A DNA stretch of 64,000 nucleotides. Source: Incurvaria masculella. Lineage: Eukaryota; Arthropoda; Insecta; Lepidoptera; Incurvariidae. The first letter of the stretch is position 1. Every line of letters starts with the position of its first letter. Shown in pieces: positions 12,300 through 24,600 of the stretch. The position numbers were made by a program, and so were the translations under genes. Below the pieces are notes generated by a model that searched no databases, was not told the origin of the DNA, and worked only from the letters and a program-made list of their open reading frames with translations. Location of the stretch: the NCBI GenBank assembly GCA_946894095.1, contig OX335641.1, forward strand, positions 8,884,501 to 8,948,500, given 5' to 3'.

Positions 12300-15200
12300 T
12301 CACACACCCCGAGAAAGTTCGAAAGCCCGTGGGCGTCGTCAGGTACCTCTTACCTGGGTTAGGCCAAAACAATTTGTGCTTTCGTAAATTGAATACGTTT
12401 TTTAAACAATAAGATGAATTAAATTATGCATAAATAATAATTGTGTGTTATATTGGATAAAAATAAACATTATATATTTTTTTTTAAAAATAACTTTCAC
12501 ATTTACTTACATTTCCGATATGAAACTAAGTTTGAGAATCGTTCCCACATCGTATGCAGATATTTTATGAATCAAAAATTGGGGGAGACATTGATACAAA
12601 TGATGAGATGTATCGGCGCATTTTCGTCTATCATTAGTGCTCCCACCTGCTGAGAGACTAAATTCCTGTTCCCACGAAACTGTAGATCGAGGTGAATGAT
12701 TTGCCTAAATAAACCATTACGATAATCCTACATATCAACACATTCGATCGCCGATGTTTGTCGTCTTTGCGAGTATTTACTATGCACCTTCTTATTCATG
12801 CAAATTTCAATATTTTCACAGGCACCTGACGAATTGGCGTTTGCACCATTTTAAATTGATTTTTATATCATGATTTTCGTTCATCATTTGCAAAAAATTC
12901 AAATACAATATGTCTAAAAGTTTTTTTTTTCTCATGAATATAGTTTAATTTAAGATACTAGTTTATTAGATATTACTAAGGTACATTGTTTTCTTTAGAT
13001 GTATTTATTAAAAATTATGTAAAAAATTGCTATAATCCTTAACAAAAGTATAAAGAGGTAATTGTTTCTCGTTCGTCAAATATTTACAAATGTATTAACA
13101 TAAATTTAATTATTTGCTATAAGTCATTAACCAAGAAACAAATGTGGAATGATAGAATGCAGCTATTTGTGGGTACTATGGCGTTAGGTATATTTGGCTA
13201 AGCATGTCCGCTTCTGGTGTAGTTGTGACACAAACAACTTCAATGGAACACTCCTGTTAAATAGCATTGAAATAAGCTACGTATATTTAAAATCCATTTA
13301 TGTTGTACCAAATATTTTCTTTTTCTTTTTTCAAGGTAATTGAATACCTCCTTTGGCTCCATATTAATAATATATTTATTATAAGCATTTACTCAATCCT
13401 CTTAATTTTCAGTTTCTTTATTTCCTACAATATTATTTATGTAGACGCACTCGGTTTTATCTTAATTTTTTACTTTTCTGTTAATTTTCGAATATCTATT
13501 TCTCTGAAAAGTATTTTCAGAGGGATCTATTTTTTCGATTTATTTGATTTCATAAGAAAAATTTATTTTAGTAGGTTTAATAGTTAAATTATATTGAAAA
13601 CTCAAACAATTTATTCCGGTGCTTAAAAATATGAAAAATACCAAACATAACAAGTCTTAACGGGCATATAGAGAAAAAATGGTTATTAGCAAATTTTCAC
13701 GGGAATAACGAAGTTTATGATACAGCGTAATATCTCCGAAAATCCGTTTTCATTCCTTGCCCGCCGCAATAAAACCAATATGTAAAACATCATAAAAACC
13801 ACAATATGTGCATGTTTTATTTGCTTTTTCACGCATTTCAGACGGCACATTTGTGTGGGGATTGCGCGACGGTGTATGCAAAATTGGTGCGAAATTGAAA
13901 AACAAATTCGTTTCATATTGCTTTTTTGATTCGCGGCCGCGTCGCGTCGAGGTGGACGGATTTGGGGTGCTATTCTACTACGATTTAAATTCACCCTTCC
14001 TACTCGTGTAGCACGTTGTAAGTACATTAGTGTTGGCACACACGGCAGGTCAGGTACGGCAAGTGAGTTCATATGAAATAAATTGACGAGTTAAATCGAT
14101 AGTAAATTCATGCATTTATAAATCCTATTTCACTATTTCCGTGGTCCTTTTTTTCAAGCTCCAGACTATCTACGTCTGGACTTTGAAAAAATCATCAAAA
14201 TTTGTTCAACGGCTCAGGCGTACAAACGCATCAGATAGACAAATTCACTTTTGCATTCATAATATTAATATGGATTTTATGATAATGACACTATACCTGA
14301 CCAGAGAAAAATAATTTCACATGCGCACAAATTCACATGCGAAAGAAAAGAATCTGCACAAAAATGTATAATAATTATTAGGTTTAACAGGCTCCTGCGA
14401 CTATTATATATAAAAGGCATAGAAAATATTAAAGAAAATTCAAAGGGCGTAGAATTTTGTGACGCTTCTAACCTCTGATCTCGGAACCTTAAAAATTATA
14501 ACCCCATAGTTTTTATCGCTTACCACAGATAATCTGTGTTTTGTAATTGAAAATATCGAGCATCAAAAGGGATCATATCTTGGTCACGTGCCATTCATTT
14601 AATAAAATTGTACTTAGTCATTTTGCCGTGGGAATAATTTAATAGGATTTGCAATCACCTGGACAGACCTGACAAAGCTTTTGGGCTTAGGGAATCGGCG
14701 AGGCACAATTATAGGATTCTAAGGGGTGGTTATGACAAAGCCTTTAAAAAGATTTCGAAGTTAAATATAGAAACATTATTAACCTCGCTTGATAATGTAA
14801 TAGAAGTGTATTGTATTGTATTGTTTTATTGCATTCATAGGTAGGTAACCTACACTTAAACATCTCAAGAATCGTTATGCTAGGTCTATGTCAAAAATAT
14901 AAATGTCGCATACTCTATTTCTATGCATATACGAACTGGTGTTGGTACTAAATCTGGTGTATAGTGCCATCGTCAATATACATAGAACAATGTACGTACA
15001 ATGTCAATAGTTAATAATCGTGATAGAGTCCATACCAACTGTAAAGTTTCATTTAATTTTAGCAGAAATTAATAATTAAATAATACTTGATAAGCTGGAA
15101 CATTTTTATTTGTAACATGAATTACTCCTAAGCGGCTTGGGCCGATTGTGACAAAAAAAATGTGTGTTTGGGTTGATCTGTGGATGGCTAAGATTCACTC

Positions 15201-16500
15201 TTGGAACCGAACGAAACCTGACCTACCCGAGCTAGTTTTGCATGACTGTATTTTAATCCCTTTGATATTTTTATATTATAATAAAAAAAATCATTGACGC
15301 GCTGTGCTGTGGAAAAAACACATATGAAGTTGGAAACGAAGAAACTTAATCTGGGATCGTACCTAAGCAAGGTGATATGGTATGTGCAGGCATATGTTTT
15401 ATTTTAGAACTCCTGAAATCGGTAGCGCTCAGTGCTGCAAGTTCTTATTATAGTTTAGCATGATACGCTTACACATCATTCATAAATAAGTTATTTTATT
15501 CAAGGGGTTTTCACTAAACATATGTATTCCTATAAACACAGAACACATACAAATACAAACGAGATTCAGACAAATATGAAAAAAAAACATTACAGTACTA
15601 CTTAACGCTAACAAATAGCAATCATAAAAAAACTTATTCAGTCAGACGAATATACTAATGTCCCTGAGACACTTGCTTTACCCCTATCCGTTTCATTTTA
15701 TCTGGAAAATCAGTCATCGCCAAAGTCTTAAAAGTACCAAGTTACCAGGCGTCCATAAAACATTAGAAGGTGTCCCTACAATTAATCACGCGAACGCTGC
15801 CCCAGGCGAGCTATTGAAGTCTACAGACGAGTTTTTATTTGCTCCTGGTGGAAAGGTTTTTGCGAGCGACCGCGAAGATTAAATTTCGCCACCAGTCTGT
15901 GCCACCATTAATTTCGCCCTGTCCGTGCTATAAGATATCTACTTTTTTATTTTGAATCCATCTAGTTTAATTTTCAGATAGGTATATTTACAGTAGCAAA
16001 GTCGTTCGATTTTTGGACAACAACTGGCTAACACTAGCGATGTTCCCACGAGGTTAGTGAGGGAGTCAATCAATTAACCAGCCCACATAATTCCCAAATA
16101 AATTTCCATCGATAAAAAATGCTTACTAATCGTCGCCAGTAAAGCAAAACGGTATACTAATTTACAAATTGATTTCATCCTTGCTGCAGGAGATTTACAT
16201 TTTTTATGCTTTTTTATCATGCAGAATTGTCTAAGGTCCAGAGAGGTCCCGAAAGAAATAAATTCTGAATTATGAAGAAAGTGTATTATCTTAATTCTCA
16301 TTCAGTATAACCATGCATAACTATTTATAATACAAGTATACATATAATTTTCCCAATTCAAACCAATAATGAAATGATTAGATTCAAGAACAAAAAATCA
16401 ATCCAGAAAATAAAACAACTATATGTAGAGAGCACAACCAGCAATGGTTTGCTTTAACCTGGTACATTAGGACCGAGTTGTCCAAATGGCATTATATTAT
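12300..16500. other. Intergenic DNA without recognisable genes
   Basis: About 4.2 kb, mostly AT-rich. A less AT-rich patch at 13800-14060 has open frames on both strands but no recognisable protein. The frame at 15658-15882 (+) contains a GC-richer block (NHANAAPGELLKSTDEF) that might be repeat-derived coding sequence, but I cannot place it. Confidence 0.45.
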
Positions 16501-16504
16501 GAAG

Positions 16505-16835
16505 TAAGAAGCCTTGCAGCTTGCAGCTAGGGGCATCGATCAGGTCGTAGATTCAAACGTGCCACTAAAATTTTCTTCTGAATGGGATAAGTGTATTTCT
16601 TTACGAATCTATTTTTGAAACCCATGTAAACTGTAGGTTTCTCTACTAATCGTATTGTTAAGCCAACATGATGCATGCTGTCGATGACATTGGATTCAAA
16701 TATTTCAAACGGCAACTAAACGTTGCCCGTATTTTCTTATTTCCTGTAGGGAACGTCCTGGCATGGCACTTGTTTTGGACTAATATTCTGTTGTGTGGTA
16801 TAAGTCATCCATGTCCAGGACAGTTCGATGGAAGT
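16505..16835 (+). repeat. SINE copy, tRNA-headed, diverged
   Basis: A decayed B box (TAGATTCAAACGTGCC) is followed by body blocks AACCCATGTAAACTGTAGG, AACGTCCTGGCATGGCAC and GTGTGGTATAAGTCATCCATG in the same order as in the copy at 11608-12030. Confidence 0.65.
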
Positions 16836-16924
16836 TTTCCGAGTTACTTTTTAGTAATTTGTAGGCAGCGAGCTTGGAAGGATGAAGAAGTAACCGAGTC
16901 TCTTTTGTATGGGGACGGCACCGC

Positions 16925-17200
16925 GGCGTAGCCACTTTATCAGCCTCGGTAGAAGACTTCTTGAGATTCGATGAGCTAGGTGAAGCAACTCTGAGCGCGG
17001 AGGTGACCGTTTTCAACCGTTGAGGATGGCTGTTGTTCGGATTCCACTTAAAACTTTAGGCGACATTGATTCCATCCGGTTAAATGTAGCTAAACAATAA
17101 ATGGAAGGTTCTGGAATGGCACCTAGTTCCTATGTGGTATGTCAGGATAATATCTGACGGTTATTTTGGTATTAGCTACCCATGCCCAGCTACAAAAAAA
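16925..17200 (+). repeat. SINE copy, 5S-type head
   Basis: The head (CTCGGTAGAAGACTTC, then TGAAGCAACTCTGAGCGCGG and AGGTGACCG) aligns with the 5S-derived head seen on the minus strand at 1545-1625 and not with the tRNA B-box head. It runs through CAACCGTTGAGGATGGCTG into the common body and ends near the CTACCCATGCCCAG block. It lies tandem to the tRNA-headed copy just upstream. Confidence 0.65.
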
Positions 17201-17204
17201 TACA

Positions 17205-20200
17205 TTGGCGGCAGCGCTGGTGAGTTAGTTAGATAACGAATTCGCTTTCTACTAATTTCCTACAGGACGCTCTTTAGTGCGTCTTTAGCCCAAAGATAGT
17301 AGGGAACGACTGCTAACTTTAGATGAATAAAAATCTAAGCTGCTAACGTCATGCAACGTATAAACCTCGCCAAATACTTCTTATGTTCGCTGTTACTAAA
17401 CTAGTTACACCGTTATTAAACTAATTTTAATTCCAAATTTCGCATAGGCAGGCATGAGTAAACATTACAGTTTGACTATAAATTAAGTAATGCCATTGTA
17501 AATAAAAAATATTATTGATATCTGTTGACTCTTATTGTCCCTATTAAACTTTTGTATTACGTTAGCAATCCTTCCCAACTATATTTTTTCCACTGTGCAA
17601 CGAACATTCTATGTTGCGCGGCTCGAATTCGTAAGCGAACTAACTCGTGGCTACGCTGCCCCCACGCGAATGAGTTTCAATCGCTACTTCCGTCGTTCCA
17701 TACTCGTTGTTTGTTTTAGGTCCTTGAGCTTGTGGTATGTTTCCTTTAATGCTTGAATGCTGAAGGCCCATAGATCGATGGCACGGATTAAACACCCAGC
17801 GACATTACCGCATGTAAATGAAAGCAAAACATAAATGATAGGGTTTGCGCAGGGCTCGGGCGGTTATTCCAAAAGAACGCTTTCCGTTTGTTGTTTCAGC
17901 CCCGCCACGCGCCACCTCGCCCGGTCGCGTGGACTGATCATTACTTCGGCATTCAGCGGGCTCTCGCCGCACATAATAACACGTATTAATGCCTAGATTT
18001 AGACACGAATAATGGCTCCAGATGCGTCAGCCTGTGAAGAAGGGTTGAGCGATTTCGGTAGACAAATAAATGCGCCTTCTCAATTACGAACGGTTTCTCT
18101 GGGCCGATTTTTATGATGAATCGTGCCAGTCTTGGGGCTAAATGTAGAAAAGGGTTGTATTTTTAGTGTTTCCATCGAAACAGAGCATCATTGATATACT
18201 CAGGTCTGTTTGTGTTGATTTATGTGTATGCAATAGAGCAATAAATTTTTTTCTTAAATAAATAATATTAAAACGTATAAAACATATCAAACTAGAATAT
18301 CGAGTTTGTTTATTCCACATATATCGTCAGGTTAATAATGTTAATATCTTTAAATTTGAAACAATTAAAAGCAGCCAGCATTTTATTCACGTTATCATAA
18401 ATGTTTCTACATAATAAGTGTTACAATATTTCGTTTGACTGCTTTGCTTACCGAGCAGGACGTGCTGCTCCTCACAGGCCTGTGCCTAGCTAGGACCTTC
18501 TATATTGAACTGGATAACAATTCTCATTGCCGCATTGACCATCGTTCATTCAATGGGATGGCAACAGTAGTAAGTATTGTCCTTTTGCATTGGTATTGCC
18601 CTAGCTTCCTCAGGAACGTGGTGTGAAGTGCTAATTTCACTGCACCATTTTATGTGATATTCTGTCATCCTTATCAGCATGTAACATTAAAGTAAAATGT
18701 TTATTTACGTACACGACACACTAAATTTAATTTTTCAAATTCACCAAAAAGTGTACCAAAAAAGGTCTCCTCTATTTTTTTATCTTTTGTTTGAGTTTGT
18801 ATAACACAACCCTTTCTACAAATTAAATAGGCGTGGCCATTGTGTGATTCGAAAAGCAACGATAGTTCGAAAATTACTGATATTACGAAAGTGACACGTG
18901 ACTGAATTGCTGGTAGAAGAAGAATGGAAATTTGACGGCTGCACATACGAATGTGATTTAGCTAAATCTTCCCTTTCCTATGCGTTATAATGTGTAGTCC
19001 GCTGAACGCGGTGTGCCGAATGGGCACAGAATTGGGTACCTACACTTATATTTCAAACTAGCTTTGGCTCCCGGCTCCGCTCGGTTTTATTGTAATAAAA
19101 CCGTTTCATTTCACAACGTTGTGTACGTTGTGATTTGGTTCATGCGAGCGGAGCCTGGTAAATGTATTTTCACCGTCGCCGGCGTGTTATTCTAACAAAA
19201 TATCTGGATTTCGACAACAGCGCCACCTACATGTTCTAAGATATAGCTAAGAACCTTCCTGGGATACTTTTATAATATATAGAGATAACAGATAGAGAAA
19301 ATAGTGTTAGGCTCAAACAGAACTCAAATGTTATGATATTTAGCCATCTAGCGGGAGACGATGGGACTAGAAGAACAGGAATGTTGTTCCCTGTGTTAAT
19401 TGCAACAGATGTAGATATCACAATTATTTCTCCTTGCAGCTTCGGGATGGGTTCCAGAAAGAGACGTTAACGTGCTTTTTTTATTTTCACTTAAATTGTT
19501 CTATAAACGAAGCTTATTTGATAAGAAAGTAATTCGAAACTTACTTAGCTAATTCTCCAACGTGATCTAGATGGCACTACTATCGGATTTTTAAAAATTG
19601 TATTGTAGCGTTACGCATCAACTTAAATTTACTTTTAGCGAAATCCTCACACCTAAGCAATTCCACGAAATAAAATATTATTTCCAAAATAATAATATTT
19701 CGGTTGTGCTCAATTTACTTTTGGAAAAATGTTCACAGTTATTGATAACTATTTTGGCAAATATTAATATATCATTTGACTGAATAGTCTAGAAGTGAAG
19801 ATTTAGCAGATGTAAATTTTTACAATTTGTTTATGCATAAAGTTACAATTAATTAATTGCAATTTTCAGGTAATGGCGCTGTCTATAGGTTTATTTGAAG
19901 TTGTTAGGAGCATTTAGCTCATGTTGTTGTATACTCCGGCCAGTGTCACTGATTTTTCAAATGGTACTACTTGTCTGGAAGAAATCACTTTTAGTGATGA
20001 GTCCACACTCAATTTATTAGATTTCATTTTTCGGGACATTTTTTGTGTAATTTCAAATTCAAGTATATACAATTACAATAGTATTTCTTCGACAGAATAA
20101 GTACATAGCTAATAGTGCATACATTCGTAGTTTGGCATTGGCCTCTTTAGGCAAATAAGATTTCGTAATCAACACCCTTACTTAAATTAGAACCCATAAT

Positions 20201-20710
20201 ATTCTTCACCGTTAACCTAATCCCTTTTATTCCATAAAATTAATACTACAAAGGGATCGACACGACAATGTCTCATGAATGGTGTTACCTAATTCTCAGC
20301 CACCCCAATCTCATTTCAAAGTTCTTGAAATATACACCTTACTGATCAGCGTTAGGGTTCATATTTGTCATTATAAACAACGCCAGGTTAGGGATTACCT
20401 CACCACACGCGTCAGTTATTAATATTTGCTGGTGAGTTGATCCTGCTTTATTAGGTTCTTTGAAGTAAGAAATGACTGGCCTTATATTATAAGTGTTCCT
20501 TTGTTATATTTTTACTTACTTGAAACATAATACGAAAAGATTAAGTCTGACACACAGCAACTACGATTATAACATTTGTGCATACAGAAGGACTAGGTAT
20601 TTTTTTCAATTGGTTGTAAATAAATGTATACTTGAAGTGACGAAAATGCTATGTTGACATGGTTTGTATTTGTAGAGGGAATGAGTGACAAAAGAAGGAT
20701 AAAACAGATA
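17205..20710. other. Intergenic DNA with scattered repeat fragments
   Basis: A diverged SINE relic in minus orientation lies at about 18435-18620 (AGGACCTTCTATATTGAACTGG, GACCATCGTTCATTCAATGG). A fragment of the CTCAGCTAG-type repeat in minus orientation lies near 19055-19120 (AACTAGCTTTGGCTCCCGGC). The GC-richer stretch 17590-18010 has open frames but nothing I recognise as a gene. Confidence 0.45.
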
Positions 20711-20714
20711 CAGC

Positions 20715-20945
20715 TCGTGGTGTAGGTGCTAGAGGACATGCCTTTCATACGAGATTCAAATAATCGTCTCTGTCATTCTCTTTATCTTTTTGTGTAGGAT
20801 AAGTGCATTTAATTACGAATGTGAGCTGTTCCATGGTTTGCAATCCATGTAAAACTGTAGGTCCACTTCCCTTATTAGGTGGTAGGGTTAGGGCCGCCCG
20901 GGTTGGTACCACCACATTGGATGAAACTATGGTTGGATATAAATA
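20715..20945 (+). repeat. SINE copy, tRNA-headed, 3' truncated
   Basis: The head (CTCGTGGTGTAGGTGC, B-box-like GAGATTCAAAT) and the first half of the body (GAGCTGTTCCATGGTTTG, GTAGGTCCACTTCCC, CGCCCGGGTTGGTACC) are present. The sequence ends abruptly after the ATTGGATGAAACTATGG block. Confidence 0.7.
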
Positions 20946-21048
20946 TATACATAAGATGTTATAAGTATAATTTTCAAATTTTCAAATAAAAAAAAATTCA
21001 AGAGGACTTTGTCATGTTAGTATAATAGTATTGAACTTACTGAGTGTT

Positions 21049-21308
21049 TACTATACCATATGACTACAAAATCGATGTCTGAGTGTCCTTGTTACATATC
21101 AGAGATCCCTAACCTCTTCTTCCTTCCTTCGAGCCGCGCTGCCTCGCGAGGAGTGTCGGTCGGTTCTCCGTGGTACCTACGGTAAGAGAATACAAATATA
21201 ATGTAAAATTTAGATAAAAGGCCGCCATTTTTAACTTTCTATGCGTTACTATACCAAATGAAAACAAAATCGATGTCTGAGTGTTCCTGTTCCAGAGATC
21301 CCTTGCCT
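21049..21308 (+). repeat. Direct duplication upstream of SPAG17
   Basis: The block at 21049-21112 recurs at 21245-21308, both carrying AAAATCGATGTCTGAGTGT and a CAGAGATCCC end, with a spacing of about 196 bp. Immediately after the second copy a small array of CATGTCA units (21313-21346) follows. The duplication lies about 350-610 bp before the SPAG17 start codon, so it could overlap its promoter. Confidence 0.6.
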
Positions 21309-21659
21309 CATGTGGCATGTCACATGTCACATGTCACATGTGACTCACCGGTCAATCATACACTTCTTTACCTATGTAATGACAGCGACATCCGTGAAAC
21401 TCTTTATTGCTTGTCTCTTTTTAATTATTCAATATCGACATCGAGTTCGATGACAAAACATAAAATTACAACAATGACGTCATTAGTACAAGCTGGTCGT
21501 GTTACATTCGGTCGTAAATCGGTCAAGTTCGAGTAGGTGATTTTGATGTGTGCCTGGCAGTTTCCTGAAAATCTAGGCAATAATGTATAAGGTAATGTCG
21601 TTCGTTTTCTTTCTCCATGAAAATAATAACTTGTCAGATAAAATAAATTAGAATTCAAA

Positions 21660-24600
21660 ATGGGGTCAAGTAAAACTCCAAAAAGTGCAAAACATGATGA
21701 TTTTTGGCAAACTCTGATTGAGACCACTGAACTAAATGATAATTCCTTCAATTTAAAAGTGATCATGTTAGAAGCAGCCGGTTCTGATAAAGACTTGTTG
21801 TATTTGTCGAATTTTGAGCTCTTTGCACAAGAGGAAAAACGGTCTGTTATTAAAAATATAAACAAATCTGAAACGATTTTTATGGTTAATCAACTTGGCA
21901 AAGAAAAAAATGAACTCAACGAAGATTTGCGTGTATTTGAAGAAGCCTATGTAGCCCTAAAGGTAAATAAATTTGGGCTACCTACTGACATGTCAGCTCT
22001 TGTTATAAAACAGCAAATTTTAAATATGAAGAAGAGATATTTAATTATCAATGATCAAAAGCAAGAACTACGATTGGGAATAAGAATGGAATCAGCTATA
22101 ATGATTGATAGATCAGAAATTAAGGGGACCATTGCCAAGACTCCTGAAAGAATAGCGACTCCAATAAAGAAAGGTAAAAATGAAATCGTATCGGAAAGTA
22201 AAAAATACAATACTTTACTGAGAGTATACGGAGAAGAATGGCGTGATAAAGTTTACGTAGATGACTTTCCAATTGGAGGACCTAATTTGTATGTGGCAGT
22301 TACTGGATTTACTGATCCTTTGCTTCCACGTGGACTCATTAGAATTGGTGTACCGTTAGTGGCGGTTATCCAAATAAGAGTAGACCCTCTTTTGATAAAT
22401 ATTCCTTCATCTTTAATGAGATCCTCAAAACGAGGTCTAAGTAAAATTCCACTTTTAGCTGAACAATCCGCTCAGTTTTGGGACGATATCCAAAATGAAC
22501 GAATAAAACCAGTGGTAGCAGATTTGTATAAAAATATAGCATTTATTGCGTTTAAACCACCATATTGTAAAGGTGATGGACTGAAAGGCGATCCGGAAAA
22601 TATTTACGATGAATTGTCGTTCCTCCTTTATGATATTCAAGACCTCAGTCGACAACATAGAAACTATTTAAATAATATCGAAATTATACATATTACAACA
22701 GAAATGGAAGATTCTCAACTTTTAGATAGATACTCCTATTTTATTGAGAAAGTTCCAATAGAGTGCACCACAATATTTCATATCATTGATAGCATTTTAA
22801 ATGCAATTAATTACAATGACAAAGACAATTTACTACTTCGATCAGTATCATCAAAATCCTCTGAAACATCAGAACCTAAACTTTCGAATGTGGTTGGAAA
22901 GGTGTTTAATTCTTTAAAAGTTTTACATAAGCAAGAAAACATTAAGTTAAGTACCAAACAAGATAATTTCTATAATAATTTTCTTGTTTTAAACTATGGT
23001 GACTATTCTTCATTGATTACTTTTCATTTACCTGTTGAGGTGAATATTAAAAATATTACAAATACTATGCTTCTTAACATGCCATTAAACAGATTATGGG
23101 ATAATATAACAAGACCATTTGGTGAAAATGAAGCTAAAATTAATTATCACATGAATGTTTTATTAAATTCATTTGATAGAAAGGATGTCGAAACATCGGA
23201 ACTTTATCGCTTGCTTCATGTATTGGGGTTCAAAAAATTGTATAATAACCGTAGCTTGACTAATAATACAGAGACAATACAGCTGCTGGACTTTAAAAAA
23301 TGTTATCTTAAACGAAGTGGTCTTTCTGAACCTTTGCACAGAAATAATTCTTTTCGTAATATATCTTGCTCAAAATCATTATCAAATCGCTCGATTTACA
23401 AAATTTCCCCGATTGTGAATTCTGATGCCTCAAAGAAAGATATAAGTTCTATATCAAGTGTCTTACTATTTGAATGTCCAGATATAAGTGGACTAATATC
23501 TGCTGCTGAGTTACTATCAAAGAAAACAAGTGAACACGTTATTGATAACTTTGAGTATTTCGAAGACTTTGACTTACATTGCTCCCTTCAAGTATTACAC
23601 AGTGCTTTTAATCAATTTAATTGCGTAAATTACAAATACTGCAAATTAAGTGATTCAATTTTGATATTATTCCATAATAATCATGACGCAGACGGAATAT
23701 TCAATAAAGAATGGAAAACTGATTTGAGAACACCCGTTTGTATGCAAGACTTTTTTGACTTTATTTTAGACGATCATTATGATTGGTTGCAAAGCGAAGA
23801 AAAGGCCTATGATTGTATGATTCAAGATCAGTATAAAACGGAGAATTTAGACGACTTGGGAACAATATCAGATAGGTCTTGTCTCGACCAAAGGATTTTA
23901 GATATTGAGATGCTTATTGAAGGATCTCTTAAGCATGACGCAGTCTTAAAAAATCATCGCATGTCTTCTGAATCGGCAAATAGTAGCTGTCCAACCAAAA
24001 GTCAAATAAATCTTCCAACTGTAAGCACAGAGATGATTATACCAAACATAATAATTCAGGGAGCCTCCAATAGAAGTTTATGCACTGAGAAATATTTGGT
24101 TAAAAAGTTTTTTGGCTACGACTTAGGTGACAGAAAACACCAGATATTTGGGAGAGATGCTTCATTTATGTCACTCGACGGAACAAATATCACAAGTAAA
24201 TATTTTATGTTTTTTCCGTACAATCAAGAATTCGCAACATTACATTTCATTTCTGGAAATAAAAACAATGAATTGTATGTTCATAGAACTTTAGGGTCAC
24301 ATACAGAGCCAACAACACCAAGTTCAGTGCGCGTAATTACTAAAAACAACGTCCAAATATATTGGCGAAAACATTTTTATGATATTTTTCCAATGTCAGT
24401 GCAATCACGAAATAGAAGTAAGCAGTTTGATTCACCTAAATCACCAGTAGGAAAGCTGAATGAAGTAACGGTACCCATCGTGAATATTTACTTTTCTTTT
24501 ATTATATCTTGTCCTAATGGACTTCACGTAGAAAGCATCCACGTAGATAAATCGATGGCAATTTCACACATAAAACAGAGTATTTTAAAACATTCTAAAA

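Noticed and set aside
13686..14072. 128-codon minus-strand frame
   Set aside because: It contains only mixed basic and hydrophobic sequence with no recognisable domain. The opposite strand is also open over the GC-richer patch, so composition explains it.
21425..21865. 146-codon minus-strand frame across the SPAG17 start
   Set aside because: It overlaps the SPAG17 promoter and the antisense of its first codons, and has no motif or splice support.
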